Shown in pieces: positions 11,226 to 22,063 of a stretch of 64,000 nucleotides of DNA. The stretch covers positions 5,843,487 to 5,907,486 of the forward strand of contig OZ024896.1 of the NCBI GenBank assembly GCA_964017195.1, written 5' to 3'. A model generated the notes under the pieces. That model ran no database searches, was not told the origin of the DNA, and was given only the letters and a program-made list of their open reading frames with translations. Made by a program: the position numbers and the translations under genes. Position 1 is the stretch's first letter. Each line of letters starts with the position of its first letter. This stretch comes from Siderastrea radians (taxonomy: Eukaryota; Cnidaria; Anthozoa; Scleractinia; Rhizangiidae).

Positions 11226-12488
11226 TAGTCCAGTTCTGGCCCCTCTCTCTGTCACGCAACGCTCCGCTCTCGCAGAGAGAGGGTCCAGGGACAATTGTCT
11301 GCGCATGCTCCCGCTAAACCAATCAGAGCGGATCACAGCACAGGATGTTGATTTCACCCGACTGAAAATATATTTGTGGCGAGTGAGGTTGGCAACACTC
11401 GGAAAACTTTTCAAGTTTAGTTCAAGATTAACTTGGCGGATTGGAATGTCTATGGCATGTCTGCACTTTCATTAGTTTTATTTATTCGAGAGAGAAAAGG
11501 GATAGAGTTTTGAAACGAATTTAGGCAAGTTTCGAGGGTAGAATGAAGAAGGCGAGAAAGCTCATTAAATATGCCCGATGCAAATGAGATTGTTTCACAA
11601 CACCCGGGCACAACATCTGCCACTTCGCTCAAGGAGTAGTTTTCCTCGGAAGTTTTCGACAATATTTTGGCGCATTTAAATTTTCTTTGCCTTACCTTTG
11701 GTTCTGGAAACAACATAGTAAGGATGCGAATTTTGCGAGTTTCGAGAGGTGAGCGAATAAACTATAGAGAGCTCATTAAATATGCGCGTTCGTCTCCAAC
11801 GCCGATGGAAACAGTCTGAAGCCTGTGTTCGATAGCCCTTAACCAGGCCCTTCATTACTGATGCAAAGGCACAACAATTACAACTGTATAACGTTCTGAA
11901 AGTTTCATATATATTCTTCTTTAACTAACCTATAAAGAAGCAGTTGGAAGACTGCCAGTTGGTAAAATTCCAAAAACATTTAGGTTTTTAGTTACAGCGT
12001 TACAAAAAAAATTGAGAAAAATGTTTTGATCAACAGCAAATACCACACAAAATTGGCAGTTAGTCCTCGTAATTACTCAAGCTTTAGCCTTCTCTCGGCT
12101 CCCGTATCCAGTGTTTTTGAATTGACCACAACTCCTCTGTTTCTCAGTACTTCAAGAATTCATGTAACGCTCGCGGCAACTGTTTCTTCTGAAAAAATAA
12201 TCTGAACTGCAAGAGGAAATCGCTCAGTGCAACTAACCAAACATGGAGCAAACACGATCGAATTCGGGAAATATTATTTTCTTTTTGCCGACCGCACCAA
12301 AAAATCGTCCGCCAGCGCTTCCCTTCCCTTCTCTGTTTTCTTATTCGTCTTATCTCGTTGTACATGCGCAGTAGCGATTAGCTAGGAAACTAGCTAAAAT
12401 TACGAGCATGCGCAAACAATTGTCCCTGGACCCTCTCTCTGCGAGAGCGGAGCGTTGCGTGACAGAGAGAGGGGCCAGAACTGGACTA
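11226..12488. mobile_element. TIR element, 1.26 kb, 85-bp terminal inverted repeats, 9-bp target duplication
   Basis: The ends begin TAGTCCAGTTCTGGCC and match as inverted repeats over 85 bp with one mismatch. The 9-mer ATCCTGAAG flanks both ends (11217-11225 and 12489-12497). Long TIRs with a 9-bp duplication point to a Mutator-like (MULE) or Merlin-like family. No transposase is visible inside, so it is probably non-autonomous; short internal frames on the minus strand have no motif. Confidence 0.85.
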
Positions 12489-12627
12489 ATCCTGAAGCGA
12501 TCGCTTAGAGTTTGTTTTGACTTTGATGGAAGTAAATTTGTATCCTCCGGTGATCTGTTATTCGTAAAATACTTTATTCACCAGCTGTCACACGGTGAAT
12601 TTATCCAACTGCAAAAGTGTCAAAGGG

Positions 12628-12805
12628 GCGTTTTTCAAAATCATGGGGTTTGCAGGCAAGCGTTTCCTTTTCTCGCCTCCCCTCCCCCTCCCCACTGCTT
12701 CCGTCAGTGTTGTGCTCACCCCAATTTTTGCGCCGCCAAAAATTGAAAAACGCCTCGAACGGAAAGCCCTACGAAAACGCCTGCTACGCACGCTGCAGTG
12801 TGCGT
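12628..12805 (-). mobile_element. MITE-like repeat, inverted copy of 8845-9030
   Basis: Reads as the reverse complement of the repeat at 8845-9030, including GGTTTGCAGGCAAGCG and GCCGCCAAAAATTG. It is non-coding and sits directly before the duplicated block that starts near 12806. Confidence 0.65.
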
Positions 12806-13384
12806 TATTTTCACCCAAGCGCAATCTCCCATGAAATTTTTTACGGTAGCCTAAATTACATATTGATTTTAGTTTGACAGCTGAAAGGCACTGCAGTTCC
12901 CTCCTGGTCGTTATAAAAATGACGTGGCCAAACTTCAAGACTACTCAGTTGGTCCTTGAGTTGTTGTGAGCAGAAGAACATCCGAATTCAATATCAATTC
13001 GAACCCAAATGATCACAGTGAATTTGTTATATCTTTTCGATTAACTTTGAGCGGATTAAGCTTGCACCATTCTCTTAGGAAAATTCTACAGCAAACGCAA
13101 CTAACCAAAAGTAAGAGTAACGATTAATTTTTTCCTCAGAGTGTTTCGTCTCCCAAATGATAAGCTCTCTTCTGAACCTGGAAAAATGTGTGCTTTTTGT
13201 CGTGTGCTAAATTCTTTCTTTGCAAAAGCGCTTGGTAGGAATAACGCGCATTTATTATTGAAGTCGCCAACAGCCAAACAGCGCTGGCACAGTCTTTAAA
13301 AGACTTTAAACCTGATCCAAACCTGACAAAATATCACAGTTCGTTTATTCAACGTTGACTTCTCAACCTGACGCAGTATGTCAT
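12806..13384. repeat. conserved receptor-flank block, copy 1 (also 18515-18985 and 32632-33084)
   Basis: This block recurs three times in the window. Each copy holds TTTGACAGCTGAAA, CACTGCAGTTCCCTCCT and a TATAAAAAT box, then CTACAAGACTACTT-like and CATGTGTGCTTTTT-like (partly ATGTGTGCTTTTT here) sequences. In copies 1 and 2 it ends at the 3' end of a minus-strand receptor or relic. I see no open frame shared by the three copies. Confidence 0.75.
12912..12920 (+). promoter_or_regulatory. candidate TATA box conserved in three paralogous blocks
   Basis: TATAAAAAT occurs at the same place in all three copies (12912-12920, 18623-18631, 32727-32735), preceded by a GC-richer CTGCAGTTCCCTCC segment. 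It could be a core promoter reading rightward. No downstream plus-strand gene is recognisable, so this is a candidate only. Confidence 0.3.
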
Positions 13385-13453
13385 CTAGTGACCACAAGTC
13401 ATTTTCTTCAGTATTGATACGGACCGCTTGACGAATTTCTCGATTCTTCCAGT
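13385..13453 (-). pseudogene. relic of a class A GPCR 3' end
   Basis: On the minus strand this encodes YWKNREIRQA, the TM7/helix-8 end seen in the receptor at 3445-4371, then runs out of frame relative to the paralogue at 18995. Everything upstream of YWKN is absent; the preceding sequence is instead the 3' flank of the next receptor. It is a deletion remnant. Confidence 0.75.
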
Positions 13454-13946
13454 ACCATTCTTCGTTTTAAAAGTATAGCAATAGGTTGGGCAAAATCATC
13501 TTGCATCGCGCGCTGAAACCTTTTTGTCTTTCATTTAGCTTTCAGACCAATTTTGGTATTAATTTAAGAAGCCAAAAGACATGTTTGTATTGATGAAAAC
13601 CCAAAATAATGATCCAATTTTGCTTACAACTAATATTCAAGTGCAATAAAACTGTAAATAACTGCCGTTAGTGACGGATGGGCAGGATGGAAAAGGATTC
13701 CAACTTGAAAAAAATCGGGTCACTTAGCTTTTTTTCAAGTATTCTCTCTTGTCTGGCAAAATCCATTATAAACTGACTTTGTTTTGTTCTACTTTCAAGA
13801 ATTCACTCATATCTTCCTCTTGAAGTTCTAAGACCATTTTGTCTATAAGAAAATGTTCTCATTTCTTCGTCCCCGAGATCTAAAAATACCCGTAACATGA
13901 CCCCTTTCAATTCATATTAGTGTCATGATGGAGTGAGGCCAGCTTA
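13454..13946. repeat. receptor 3' flank block (partner 25440-25879)
   Basis: Homologous to the 3' flank of the receptor at 25880. Shared segments include TTAATTTAAGAAGCCAAAAG and ATCTTGCATCGC. Non-coding; probably includes the 3' UTR of the receptor at 13947. Confidence 0.7.
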
Positions 13947-14860
13947 TCATGAGTTAATGTGAAATAATGATTTGACTGCTTGGCGAATTTGTCTGCTCTT
14001 CCAGAAGCAGATCGGAGGATTCGTGCTTGAATTCAGAAAAGCAAGAGTTTCGGTCCAACTAAAGTGGTTAGAAGTCTTAATAAAATAAATTCGCTGATAG
14101 ATACTTGCAAATAAAACGAGCATGCTAAATAGCAAGTATACCCCAACAATGAATGAGATGCTTCGTGTAAGCTTGTCTCCTCTTCGAAGGCGAGTTTGCT
14201 CAGTAATGGACTGTTGCTCTGGTAGCACTTGGCGACTGCGCCGGCGCAAAATTAAAATAATCCCAATGTTTGCTATACCAGACACCAGAAGACAGAAAAA
14301 CCACACAATCAAATGTATTCCACTTGAGACTTTACTAATTCCTGTCCATTGTAGACATGTTAATAAGACATTCAGGACCCAGATGGCCGCCATGTACTTA
14401 AGGACTCTTTTCGACGAGAAAACGTCATTGTACTTTGCCTGTAGTCTGACTGCCACGAATCTCTCATAGCTAACAGAGCTCAGCGTCATGAAAGACACTC
14501 CACAACAGATGTAAAATGCATTGGAATATATAAGCCTTACAAAACACGGAACTGAACGATGCTGGTTTTCCATAAGTCTGAAGGAAATGTAGCCTGGTTG
14601 AACTGCAAGACCAACTAAAACATCGGAGAGTGCCAAGCAGCCTATCAGAAGATTTGACGGAGTTCCAAGACGGGACGTGTTGAAGATGGCAATGGTTACT
14701 AAACGGTTCGAAACAACAGCAAAAGGTGCCGCTGAAATAATATTGATGATGGCTGTGACGAGATTCATCACGTAACGTTCTGAGACTTTGTGAAATGTGG
14801 GATCAGCAAGAAACAAGCTGGCGCTGGAAACATGCTTTGAGCTGAAAAGTTGCTGGCCAT
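13947..14860 (-). CDS. class A GPCR with N-terminal frameshift (possibly a recent pseudogene)
   Basis: The seven-transmembrane body is open from about 14816 to the stop at 13947. It shows LALSD in TM2, ERF in TM3, PPICFW in place of PLLCYW in TM7, and a short cysteine-free loop 2, as in its paralogues. The ancestral ATG (14858-14860, MASNFSAQ) is out of frame. Compared with the receptor at 25880, four bases are missing around 14807, between the codons for CF and DPTFHK. The first in-frame ATG is at 14766-14768 (MNLVTAI), just before TM1, and would give a 273-residue receptor with an almost empty extracellular tail. It also has one extra alanine in TM1. It may be functional with a short N-terminus, or freshly inactivated. 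Confidence 0.75.
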
Positions 14861-15215
14861 TTCTGAGAAGACCACCGTCCCATTTAAAATGAAAAAAACC
14901 TCTGGTCTAGATTCTACGATTGTTTCTTACATGCAGACTTTCCTATCAGCTGTCCTCGATACACGTCAAGTTAAATGAAAAAAAAAACACCTTGCTGGGA
15001 ATATTTCGCTCTCTAATTTGGAATTCCTCTACAGGCGTGCAGATTTCGGGAACGATACTTACGTTGTGTCTTGAAAACAATAAAAGTTTCTGAGCATGAA
15101 AATTTGCTACAAGTTAAAAATTTATTATGTTAAAATATATGTTTGGAGGTTCTTGAAGATTTGCCGCTTACAAAACGTCTTCGATTTCTTGATTTGTAAT
15201 ATCTTTTAATCTCAG
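14861..15215. repeat. receptor upstream block (partner 26780-27075 and 27895-27985)
   Basis: The upstream sequence matches that of the receptor at 25880 (GGGAATATTTCG-TCTCTAATTTGG). At 15130-15215 it contains a decayed copy of the exon-like segment at 27897-28067, with an in-frame stop. It probably holds the promoter and 5' UTR; no core element is certain. Confidence 0.6.
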
Positions 15216-16353
15216 CAAGTGAAACAGAATCCTTGTAACCTCAAAGGCTCAATTCAATATAAATAAAGGTGAAAAGAAGAAGCCAGTCTTTTTTGTACAG
15301 TTCTCGTGATCAATTTTACTCCTACAAATTACCTTAAAACATTTCCTTTTAATGCAGCTATTACATTTGCTTTGGGGTATTTTGAATGAAAATTTTTAAT
15401 TAAATGCCACGCCAAATTGGTTCTTGTACTTCAAGCAATTGTTTCTCACAGAGATAAAAATAAGTTGGTTAATTACATTCACGTATGCTATGGTTCAGGA
15501 AAATGAGAACGGAATCCTATGAGAGGAAGTCAAAATTGTAACTGATCAATCAGTATTTGTCTGCTGTCAGTAACCTATAACCATTTATTCTGATAACTAT
15601 TTATTCTGTTTAGAAGAAAAACATCAACAAAGTTACAACTTTTAGGCTGTTTTAACTGATCTGAAACTGTTTTACAGTTATCATTGAAAACCATAAGGCC
15701 GAGAGAGGACACAAAAATGTAATTCAATAAGCACTAACCATTTATTTGCAAGCGTAATCGGTGGGAAATTATATGATAAGCGCAAATTAGTAATTTTATC
15801 GGGTTTCAATAAGAAAACTATATTTACAATGAGTCCTATCGGTGAAGCACCATAATACACACTTTTAACATCTTTTTTCCTTCATCATCTCCTTTATCTG
15901 CATGTAATGTACTCAAATATTCAAGAATTCACCAGTGGGCACTGTGTTCCAAACAGTGGTCAAATCGACTGAATCCTCGGCTACTTTGCCTTTTTGCACA
16001 CAAATTCTAATTCTTGATTTTCCTCCAAAGAAGTAATTACCTATAGTTCTATGTCACTTAACCGCTTAGCAGTGTGAAATCAGAAAAAGGTAATTATTGA
16101 TGCGCAGGCGGGGGAGTCTTATTCATACGGACTTCCTACAGCCTGATGGGCATAAAAATCTTCTTTTTTTTTTTTTTTACAAATAATACAGTCTTCGGAT
16201 TCACTTGCATTCTAATATTTAAGATAACTTGCATTACATCAAATATGGTCTAGTACCCAGATCTCCCAAGGTCAGGTGGAAGCGAGATCTGCACATGTGT
16301 TTGGTGTCCTGGTGGGGACAATGTAATAGGGGCACCCGGGGGCACGGTTCTTT
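15216..16353. repeat. segmental duplication block, copy 2 (partner 4590-5540 and 7166-7730)
   Basis: Collinear with the copy-1 block. At about 16150-16195, where copy 1 carries the LINE, this copy has only a poly-T run, so it represents the near-empty site. Non-coding. Confidence 0.8.
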
Positions 16354-17192
16354 CATGAGCTATAGGAAACATGGATTCTGAGTTCTCATCAAACGTTTTT
16401 CCAAGCAAACAGCGATGAAATATGTCGACTACTCAACAAAACTATCACCTTACCATCATTTCTGCTGTCCCTTGTCTTTGATTTCTGCTTCATCTTCTGC
16501 AAATATCCCTGTTTCTCTCCGATTCTTCGGTGAGTTCGAGCCAGATATGCTTACTCTTAGCGCCCGGCATTTTGAAAAACCACTCATTCCCAGTTCTACG
16601 CAGCCAACTAGAAACCCTCCTAAAGCCGCCCTAAAGCCCAATGGGTAGGCCATCTTTTCCAGGTTATGGTTACAAGCTCGTAAGAACATTGCACGACGGA
16701 CTTCCATATATGGAAGGACGTCGTGCAACGGATTAAGAGTTACAATTCAAATTAGGTTCTGTCGGGGGGACTGGAAAGAGCTTTTTGCTCTTTCCAGCTG
16801 AAGGCGAATTTGAAAAACAATAGCTATTGTCTTTTCGGCCCTACGATTGGCCAAAGGCACAAATCTCCTAGCAACGGCCCAAGCGTTTCCTACCCAGTGG
16901 CTTTAGGGCGGCCTTAGGAGGTTTTCTAGTTGGCTGCGTAGAACTGGGAATGAAAGAACTGGGAATGAGTGGTTTTTCAAAATGGCGGGTGGTAAAAGTA
17001 AGCATATCGAACTCACCGAAGAATCGGAGAGAAACAGGGATATTTGCAGAAGATAAAGCAGAAATCAAAGACAAGGGACAGCAGAACTGACGGTAAGGTG
17101 ATAGTTTTATTGAATAGTTGACATATTTCATCGCTGTTTGCTTGAAACAACGTTCGATGAGAACTCAAAATCCATGTTTCCTATAGCTCATG
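16354..17192. mobile_element. 839-bp element with very long terminal inverted repeats
   Basis: The left arm from CATGAGCTATAGGAAACATG and the right arm, read on the minus strand from CATGAGCTATAGGAAACATG, match over roughly 280 bp. GTTCTTT flanks both ends (a 7-8 bp target duplication; the empty site ACGGTTCTTTTA is near 7716). Both arms encode the same short open frame in opposite directions, which explains the mirrored peptides at 16415-16648 and 17131-16868. Termini starting CATGA with a 7-8 bp duplication resemble P-type or hAT-type elements. No transposase is present. Confidence 0.85.
16690..16729. repeat. internal palindrome of the 839-bp element
   Basis: TTGCACGACGGACTTCCATA continues into its near-perfect reverse complement ending CGTCGTGCAA, forming a 40-bp hairpin near the centre of the element. 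Confidence 0.7.
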
Positions 17193-17985
17193 GTTCTTTT
17201 CGGGGAATATCCGTTCGAAAAACCTAAATCACTTAACATATTCGGATTCAAATGCAATGAAAAACTATAATTTTCTTTGGCGAAACGCGAAACTTTGATA
17301 ACAATGGTATGGTTTTCGTAGCGACAAACTGTCATTTAGAGTTGCTGTGGTTTGAATTTTCAGCTAAAGTATTCGAACAGATCACCCCATTTTAGCTTAT
17401 AGAGCTGTCCCTTCAGAAAGCCTTGAACAGTCTAAGAAAGGAAACCGATTTGACATTTAAATTATTTTGCTTAAATTTTCTCGTTGGGTGCCCCTGATAG
17501 TACCTATCGACATTTTGTAACGAAATGAGAAACTAATTTCCGTGATTATTGAATTATTTAACGATAACAGCTTGAGTGTGAATTACAGAGTTCTGTGCGA
17601 TATACAATATAAGGGAACTAATCAGCCCTAGAGAGGTATTTTGCACAACTGATTTGGCAGGAATTTTCGCGACAATTGTTTTCCTCGATTTGGAAGAACG
17701 ATATTTCGAGACTCAAAATTTTCCCGAATTTGGAGAATTTGTCAAACTTTTGTTCTAATAACAAAATGCCCTTTTTCCTTTCGCGACATCGAACTTTCCC
17801 GAGTTGAAGGTGGCTCACGACTGTTTCAAGCTTTACACCACTCTATACTTTGAAAAGCAAAAGCAAGATTTATATTAACTACACGTTGAATTAATAACGT
17901 TCATTTACCCAACCATTGGTAAACCAAAACCCATGCTATGACGTCATCAACTGTTGCCGAAGCAACGTGGAAAAGGTGTATCAAA
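17193..17985. repeat. segmental duplication block, copy 2 continued
   Basis: Matches 7716-8515 (for example GAAGAACGATATTTCGAGAC and TAATAACGTTC-TTACCCAACC). Short frames here mirror those of copy 1 with disruptions and are not genes. Confidence 0.8.
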
Positions 17986-18073
17986 ATCATTGAGCCGTAT
18001 CAGTTATAGACCGACAGCATTTTGTGCTCTAAAAACAGTTGAGATATCGCAATGTGTCCTCGTGCAATAATAC

Positions 18074-18120
18074 AAGTGAACATTAATCATGAATTATTAA
18101 TGATGAATGTTCACTTGTAT
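18074..18120. repeat. 47-bp hairpin
   Basis: TACAAGTGAACATTAATCAT faces ATGATGAATGTTCACTTGTA with a few unpaired bases. It sits next to remnants of the repeat described at 19754-20335, whose ends contain the same sequence. Confidence 0.6.
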
Positions 18121-18514
18121 TTTTAAAGTTCTCACAAACTGCCCAAATAATTTTGTGTAACACCCTTGCCTAGAAGACCAAGAACGCTTTACAATATTTA
18201 AAAAATACATATTTAACAAGAATGTGCTAAAAAACTATAATGTAGAATAAATAGTTACACTAGATTACAGCGACAATGCTGAGAAAAATACAGCGAAAAA
18301 CTTTTTGAAATTAAAAGGTCCTGAGGCGTTCCTTAAAAGAGTCGATGGTGGAGCTACGCTTTATGTCAGCTGGCAAAGAGTTTCACGGCGTGGCCCTCAT
18401 GATCGTTCTGTATCAGGCATTAAAGTTCTCCACTGTAATCTCTCTGGTTTTGATTGGTTTAAATTGATCACGTGAGGCAATAAAGCTCCTCCGCTGCCTT
18501 GGGCTTGGAATGAA

Positions 18515-18985
18515 CACTTTTTTACCCAAGTGTATTCTCCCGTGAAATTTTTCAGTGTAGCCAAAATAACAAATTGATTTTAGTTTGACAGCTGAAAAGC
18601 ACTGCAGTTCCCTCCTAATCATTATAAAAATCAGTTGGGCAAACCTACAAGACTACTTCGTCGATCCTTGAGGTGTTGTAAGCGAAAGAATATCATTTAG
18701 AATTTTTCGCCGGAATGTTTCGTCTCCCCAAACTTTCGACATCAAGAAGCTATGAGCGCCCTTCTGAACCTAGAGCACATGTGTGCTTTTTATCGTGTGC
18801 TAATTTCTTCCCTTGCATAAGCGTTTGGTGGGGATACGGTCTTGCAGTATTTATTTTTGAAGTCGCTCAATAGACCAACAGCTCTAGCATAGTTTTCAGA
18901 CTTTAAAAACCTGATTCAAACCTGACAAGATATCACAGTTGGTTTATTTGACCTTCCTTTATGACTTCTCAACCTATCAGTTGCA
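18515..18985. repeat. conserved receptor-flank block, copy 2
   Basis: Second copy of the block at 12806-13384, with TATAAAAAT at 18623-18631. It leads directly into the 3' end of the broken receptor at 18995. Bases 18121-18514 upstream hold unassigned repeat-like sequence without a gene. Confidence 0.75.
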
Positions 18986-18994
18986 GTATGTCAG

Positions 18995-19600
18995 CTAGTG
19001 ACCACAGGTCATTCTCTTCAGTATTGATATGACGGCTTGACGAGTTTCTCGAATCTTCCAATAGCAGAGTAGCGGATTTGTGCACGAATTAAGAAAAGCA
19101 AGAGTTGATGTCCTGCTTTAAAATCTGGTGAGAGATCTTTGCAAATAAAACTAGCGTGTTGAAAAGCAAGTATACTCCAACAATAACGCCGATACTTCTC
19201 GTTTGAGCGACGTCTCTCTTCCTCCGGATGTTTTCCGCATAAAGATGTCGTGAACGCAATTGAAATCGGTGTCGACGCAAAATCCAAACAATTCCAATGT
19301 TTGCTACACTAGAAACCAGTAAACAGAGAAGCCACACTATTAGCTGGATTCCCTTTGAGATTTTAGTCATTCCAGCCTATTGCAACTCTGCTAGTAAGAC
19401 ATCCGATTGACACCCCAGATAGCCGCCATATACTTACGAACACGTTTTGAGGAGAAAACGTTGTTGTACCTTGCCTGTAGTCGGATTGCCACGAATCTCT
19501 CATAGCTAACAGCCGTCAGGGTCATAAACGACACTCCACAACAAATATAAAATGCATTAGCATAAACAATTCGAACGAAGCGTGTTGGACACATAGTCAT
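18995..19600 (-). pseudogene. broken class A GPCR (TM3-TM7 remnant)
   Basis: Read on the minus strand, the remnant starts at TM3 (FVRIVYANAFYIC, then SYERFVA with the ERF motif) and continues through TM4. It shifts frame near 19385, continues through TM5-TM6 (19370-19089), loses about 30-40 bases before TM7, and ends with CTNPLLCYW and stop TAG 18995-18997. TM1 and TM2 are gone, replaced by an unrelated sequence from about 19590. It cannot encode a working receptor. It belongs to the same family as the neighbours at 3445 and 25880. Confidence 0.9.
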
Positions 19601-19620
19601 ATTTACAATGTGATTGTTCA

Positions 19621-20849
19621 ACAGTTTCCAAGTTCAAAATGATCACCTGCGTTTTCAGACTTTTTAATGGGTCATCGCATATGGCGCCGAGTGCAACTGA
19701 GGATAATTATTCATTTGTATCTTCACAAAATTAACTGAGCTGCGTAGCGAGGAGGTCAATTTGTGAAATTGAAAATGCGACCGAAAATTAATCTTTAATT
19801 GCACGAGGGCACATTGCGATAACTTGTTATTAAACTATTGCGAAACAGCTATGGAAATGAAAACCTACGTAGCTGACTTCAAAAAATTGCAGCTGTTAAC
19901 AGCTCGTACTAAGTAATTGATGAACGTTGGTTGGTTGAGACATCGTTTATTAATCGAGATCTTTTTTGGTAATCAAGAGAGGGCATGATTTCTCGCTGCT
20001 GATTGGCTCAACCAAAAGAGTATGAAGACAGCTCAACCAATCAGCGATTAGTTATTGGTTTCTGAGCGGCTGGCTATGGCAATTTTTGAAAATTTTACGA
20101 AAAATGAATCCATAGTTGCACGAGGACATACTGCGATAAATTGTGTATAAATAGTAAGTAAAATGATCTGAAACAAACCCTCGTGGGTTTCTGAAAAAAG
20201 AAGTGTCTGAAGTGCCAGGAAGGTTTTCATTTTCATACCGTTTTGTGCTCTAAAAACAGTCGAGATACCACAATGTGTCCTTGTGCAATTAATGATTAAT
20301 TTTCACTTGCATTTAAAAGTTTTCGCAAATTGCCCAAGTAATTTTGTATAAGGCCCTTTACCTAGAGCCCTTTACAATATTTTAAAAAGACATATTTTAC
20401 AAGAATGTCCTAAGAACACGGATACTGTAACGTAGTCCTCCGCTGCTTTGGGCTTGGAATTAACACTGGAACGAGACCTTATGAAGAACTTCCAAATTGC
20501 AATTACCCGTTTTCTCTGTACCGTTTGTCAACTGTCACAGCCACTCCTTTACTAATAACCTTCTGTAAGGTTGTTTGTAAACCTTTTTTTCCCGTACAGA
20601 CAAATAAAAATCCTTTTCTTTGGAAATACAGAGGGCGGCTTTAACTAGAACGGCAGAACTGTCCAGTAATTCAAACCAAATAAAAGCATTTTTATAGTTA
20701 AATGATATCATTGCAAACCACGTTGTCAATCGGGGGAAGGACATGAAGTACGAATTAATGTTCCACCAGCATGCAACGTTTTCTACCGATTACAGAACAG
20801 AATTTCCATTCTAAAGTTGAAATCAAAAGATTATTTGGCTTATGTCCTC
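19621..20849. repeat. repeat block Y, copy A (also 28030-30340 and 37174-45770)
   Basis: A long flank block present three times in the window. Copy A is uninterrupted until a Gypsy element enters at 20855; homology to copy B resumes after that element at 25345 (AAGTCATAA). It contains the inverted-repeat element at 19754-20335 and a minus-strand frame at 20535-20744 that is also open in copy B (30040-30231). I regard that frame as chance or UTR, having no motif. Confidence 0.75.
19754..20335. mobile_element. inverted-repeat element inside block Y
   Basis: The ends GGTCAATTTGTGAAA and, inverted, GGGCAATTTGCGAAA, are followed by matching subterminal sequence (TGAAAATTAATC-TTAATTGCACGAGG, and ATGAAAATGAAAACC further in). 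About 580 bp, non-coding. Copies B and C of the same element each took later insertions near the same AATTAATGATTAATT segment, which is intact here (about 20287-20301). Confidence 0.6.
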
Positions 20850-20854
20850 TTTAC

Positions 20855-21002
20855 TGTTGCGTTATTGAACTTTGACCCTTCACGTGTCACGCGTTCGTAG
20901 TTTTACATCTAGGCATGCGCACTGGTAGCACGATAGAGGATTAAACATGGCTGTTCGTTGAATCGTTGTTGTTGTTTCTTGTCCGTTTTCAATAATCCAA
21001 GA
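20855..21002 (+). repeat. left LTR of the Gypsy element
   Basis: 148 bp starting TGTTGCGTTATTGAA and ending AATCCAAGA. It has several substitutions and small indels against the right LTR, for example the ACGTGTCACGCG region. Confidence 0.88.
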
Positions 21003-21124
21003 TGGTGTCAGAAATGTCTTAAAATTTCGCTTAGAACCTACCAGAAGTCTTCACGTATCGCGGTAGAAAAAAAAAAGAAAAAGATTTCGTGCAAAGACTA
21101 ACTGAAACGAGCAAAGATAGCGAA

Positions 21125-21857
21125 ATGTCAGACAACGAGGGCGAGCAAGAAAGAAATCCTCCCGGTGTGAATGCGGGCGCCGCAGAACAACCGCTCATAG
21201 GACAACCACAAATAGTCCAGCCAAGCATTCGACAGGTCGCCAACTTCCAAGTAACTCCACCGGAGAAGTTTTCATTCAAACCCGAAGATTGGCTGAAGTG
21301 GACACAAAGATTTGAAAGGTTTCGCAAGGCAACTGGGCACGATAAACAAAGCGGCGAAAACCAGGTAAACACATTAATTTACACAATGGGCGAACAAGCG
21401 GACCATATATTCATCTCATTCGAATTCACTGCGGAACAGGAAAAGAGTTATGAAGAAGTGAAGGAAAGATTCGAAAATCACTTCATCGTAAAAAGAAATG
21501 TCATCTTTGAGCGAGCACAATTTAACTCAAGAAACCAACGTGCGGGAGAATCGGTGGATAGTTTCATCACAGATTTGTACGGCCTCGCGAGGTATTGCAA
21601 TTCGAGACCGCATTGTCGAGGGTTTACAAAACCGCAAACTTTCGGAAAAACTTCAACTTGATCCGAATCTCACCTTCGAAAAAGCTACCAATTTAGCCAG
21701 GCAAAGGGAGGCGGTAAAACAGCAACAAACATTCTTGACGGCGGATTCAAGACTACACCGGCGCAGGTTGATGGTATCGCTAAAGGAAAATTACGGAGAA
21801 AGAAAGGAAACTCCAAAGACAATTCCCAAGACAAGTCTAAAGAGAAACCTTCTGTAA
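21125..21857 (+). pseudogene. Gypsy gag remnant
   Basis: Starts MSDNEGEQERN at 21125. The matrix/capsid-like region includes FKPEDWLKWTQRFERF, then QAD-type and EQEKSYEEVKERFENHF segments. The frame shifts near 21600 into LQNRKLSEKLQL and LARQREAVKQQ, the usual end of this gag type. No zinc knuckle is readable further on. It would form the retroelement particle in an intact copy; this copy is broken. Confidence 0.85.
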
Positions 21858-22063
21858 ACTCGAAAGAAAAAATCCTTCCGATCAAAAGTGTCAAAGGTTT
21901 CCTGGAAATTTTCACCCGAAGAAAACATGCCCAGCACGCCTCTCCACGTGTAAGAAGTGCTCCAAGTTCGAAACCAGGAAAATTATTTGAAGTTGCCGAA
22001 GAAGAAGAATTCTTCTTCCTGGGAGAAATCGTTGATCTCAGTGAAGTCCAAAGCAACGCCACA

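Noticed and set aside
16415..17131. Two similar short proteins on opposite strands
   Set aside because: They are the same sequence in the two arms of the 839-bp inverted-repeat element, not separate genes.
20535..20744. Minus-strand frame conserved in 30040-30231
   Set aside because: Conservation is explained by the block duplication; there is no motif and the two frames diverge at their ends, so coding status is unsupported.
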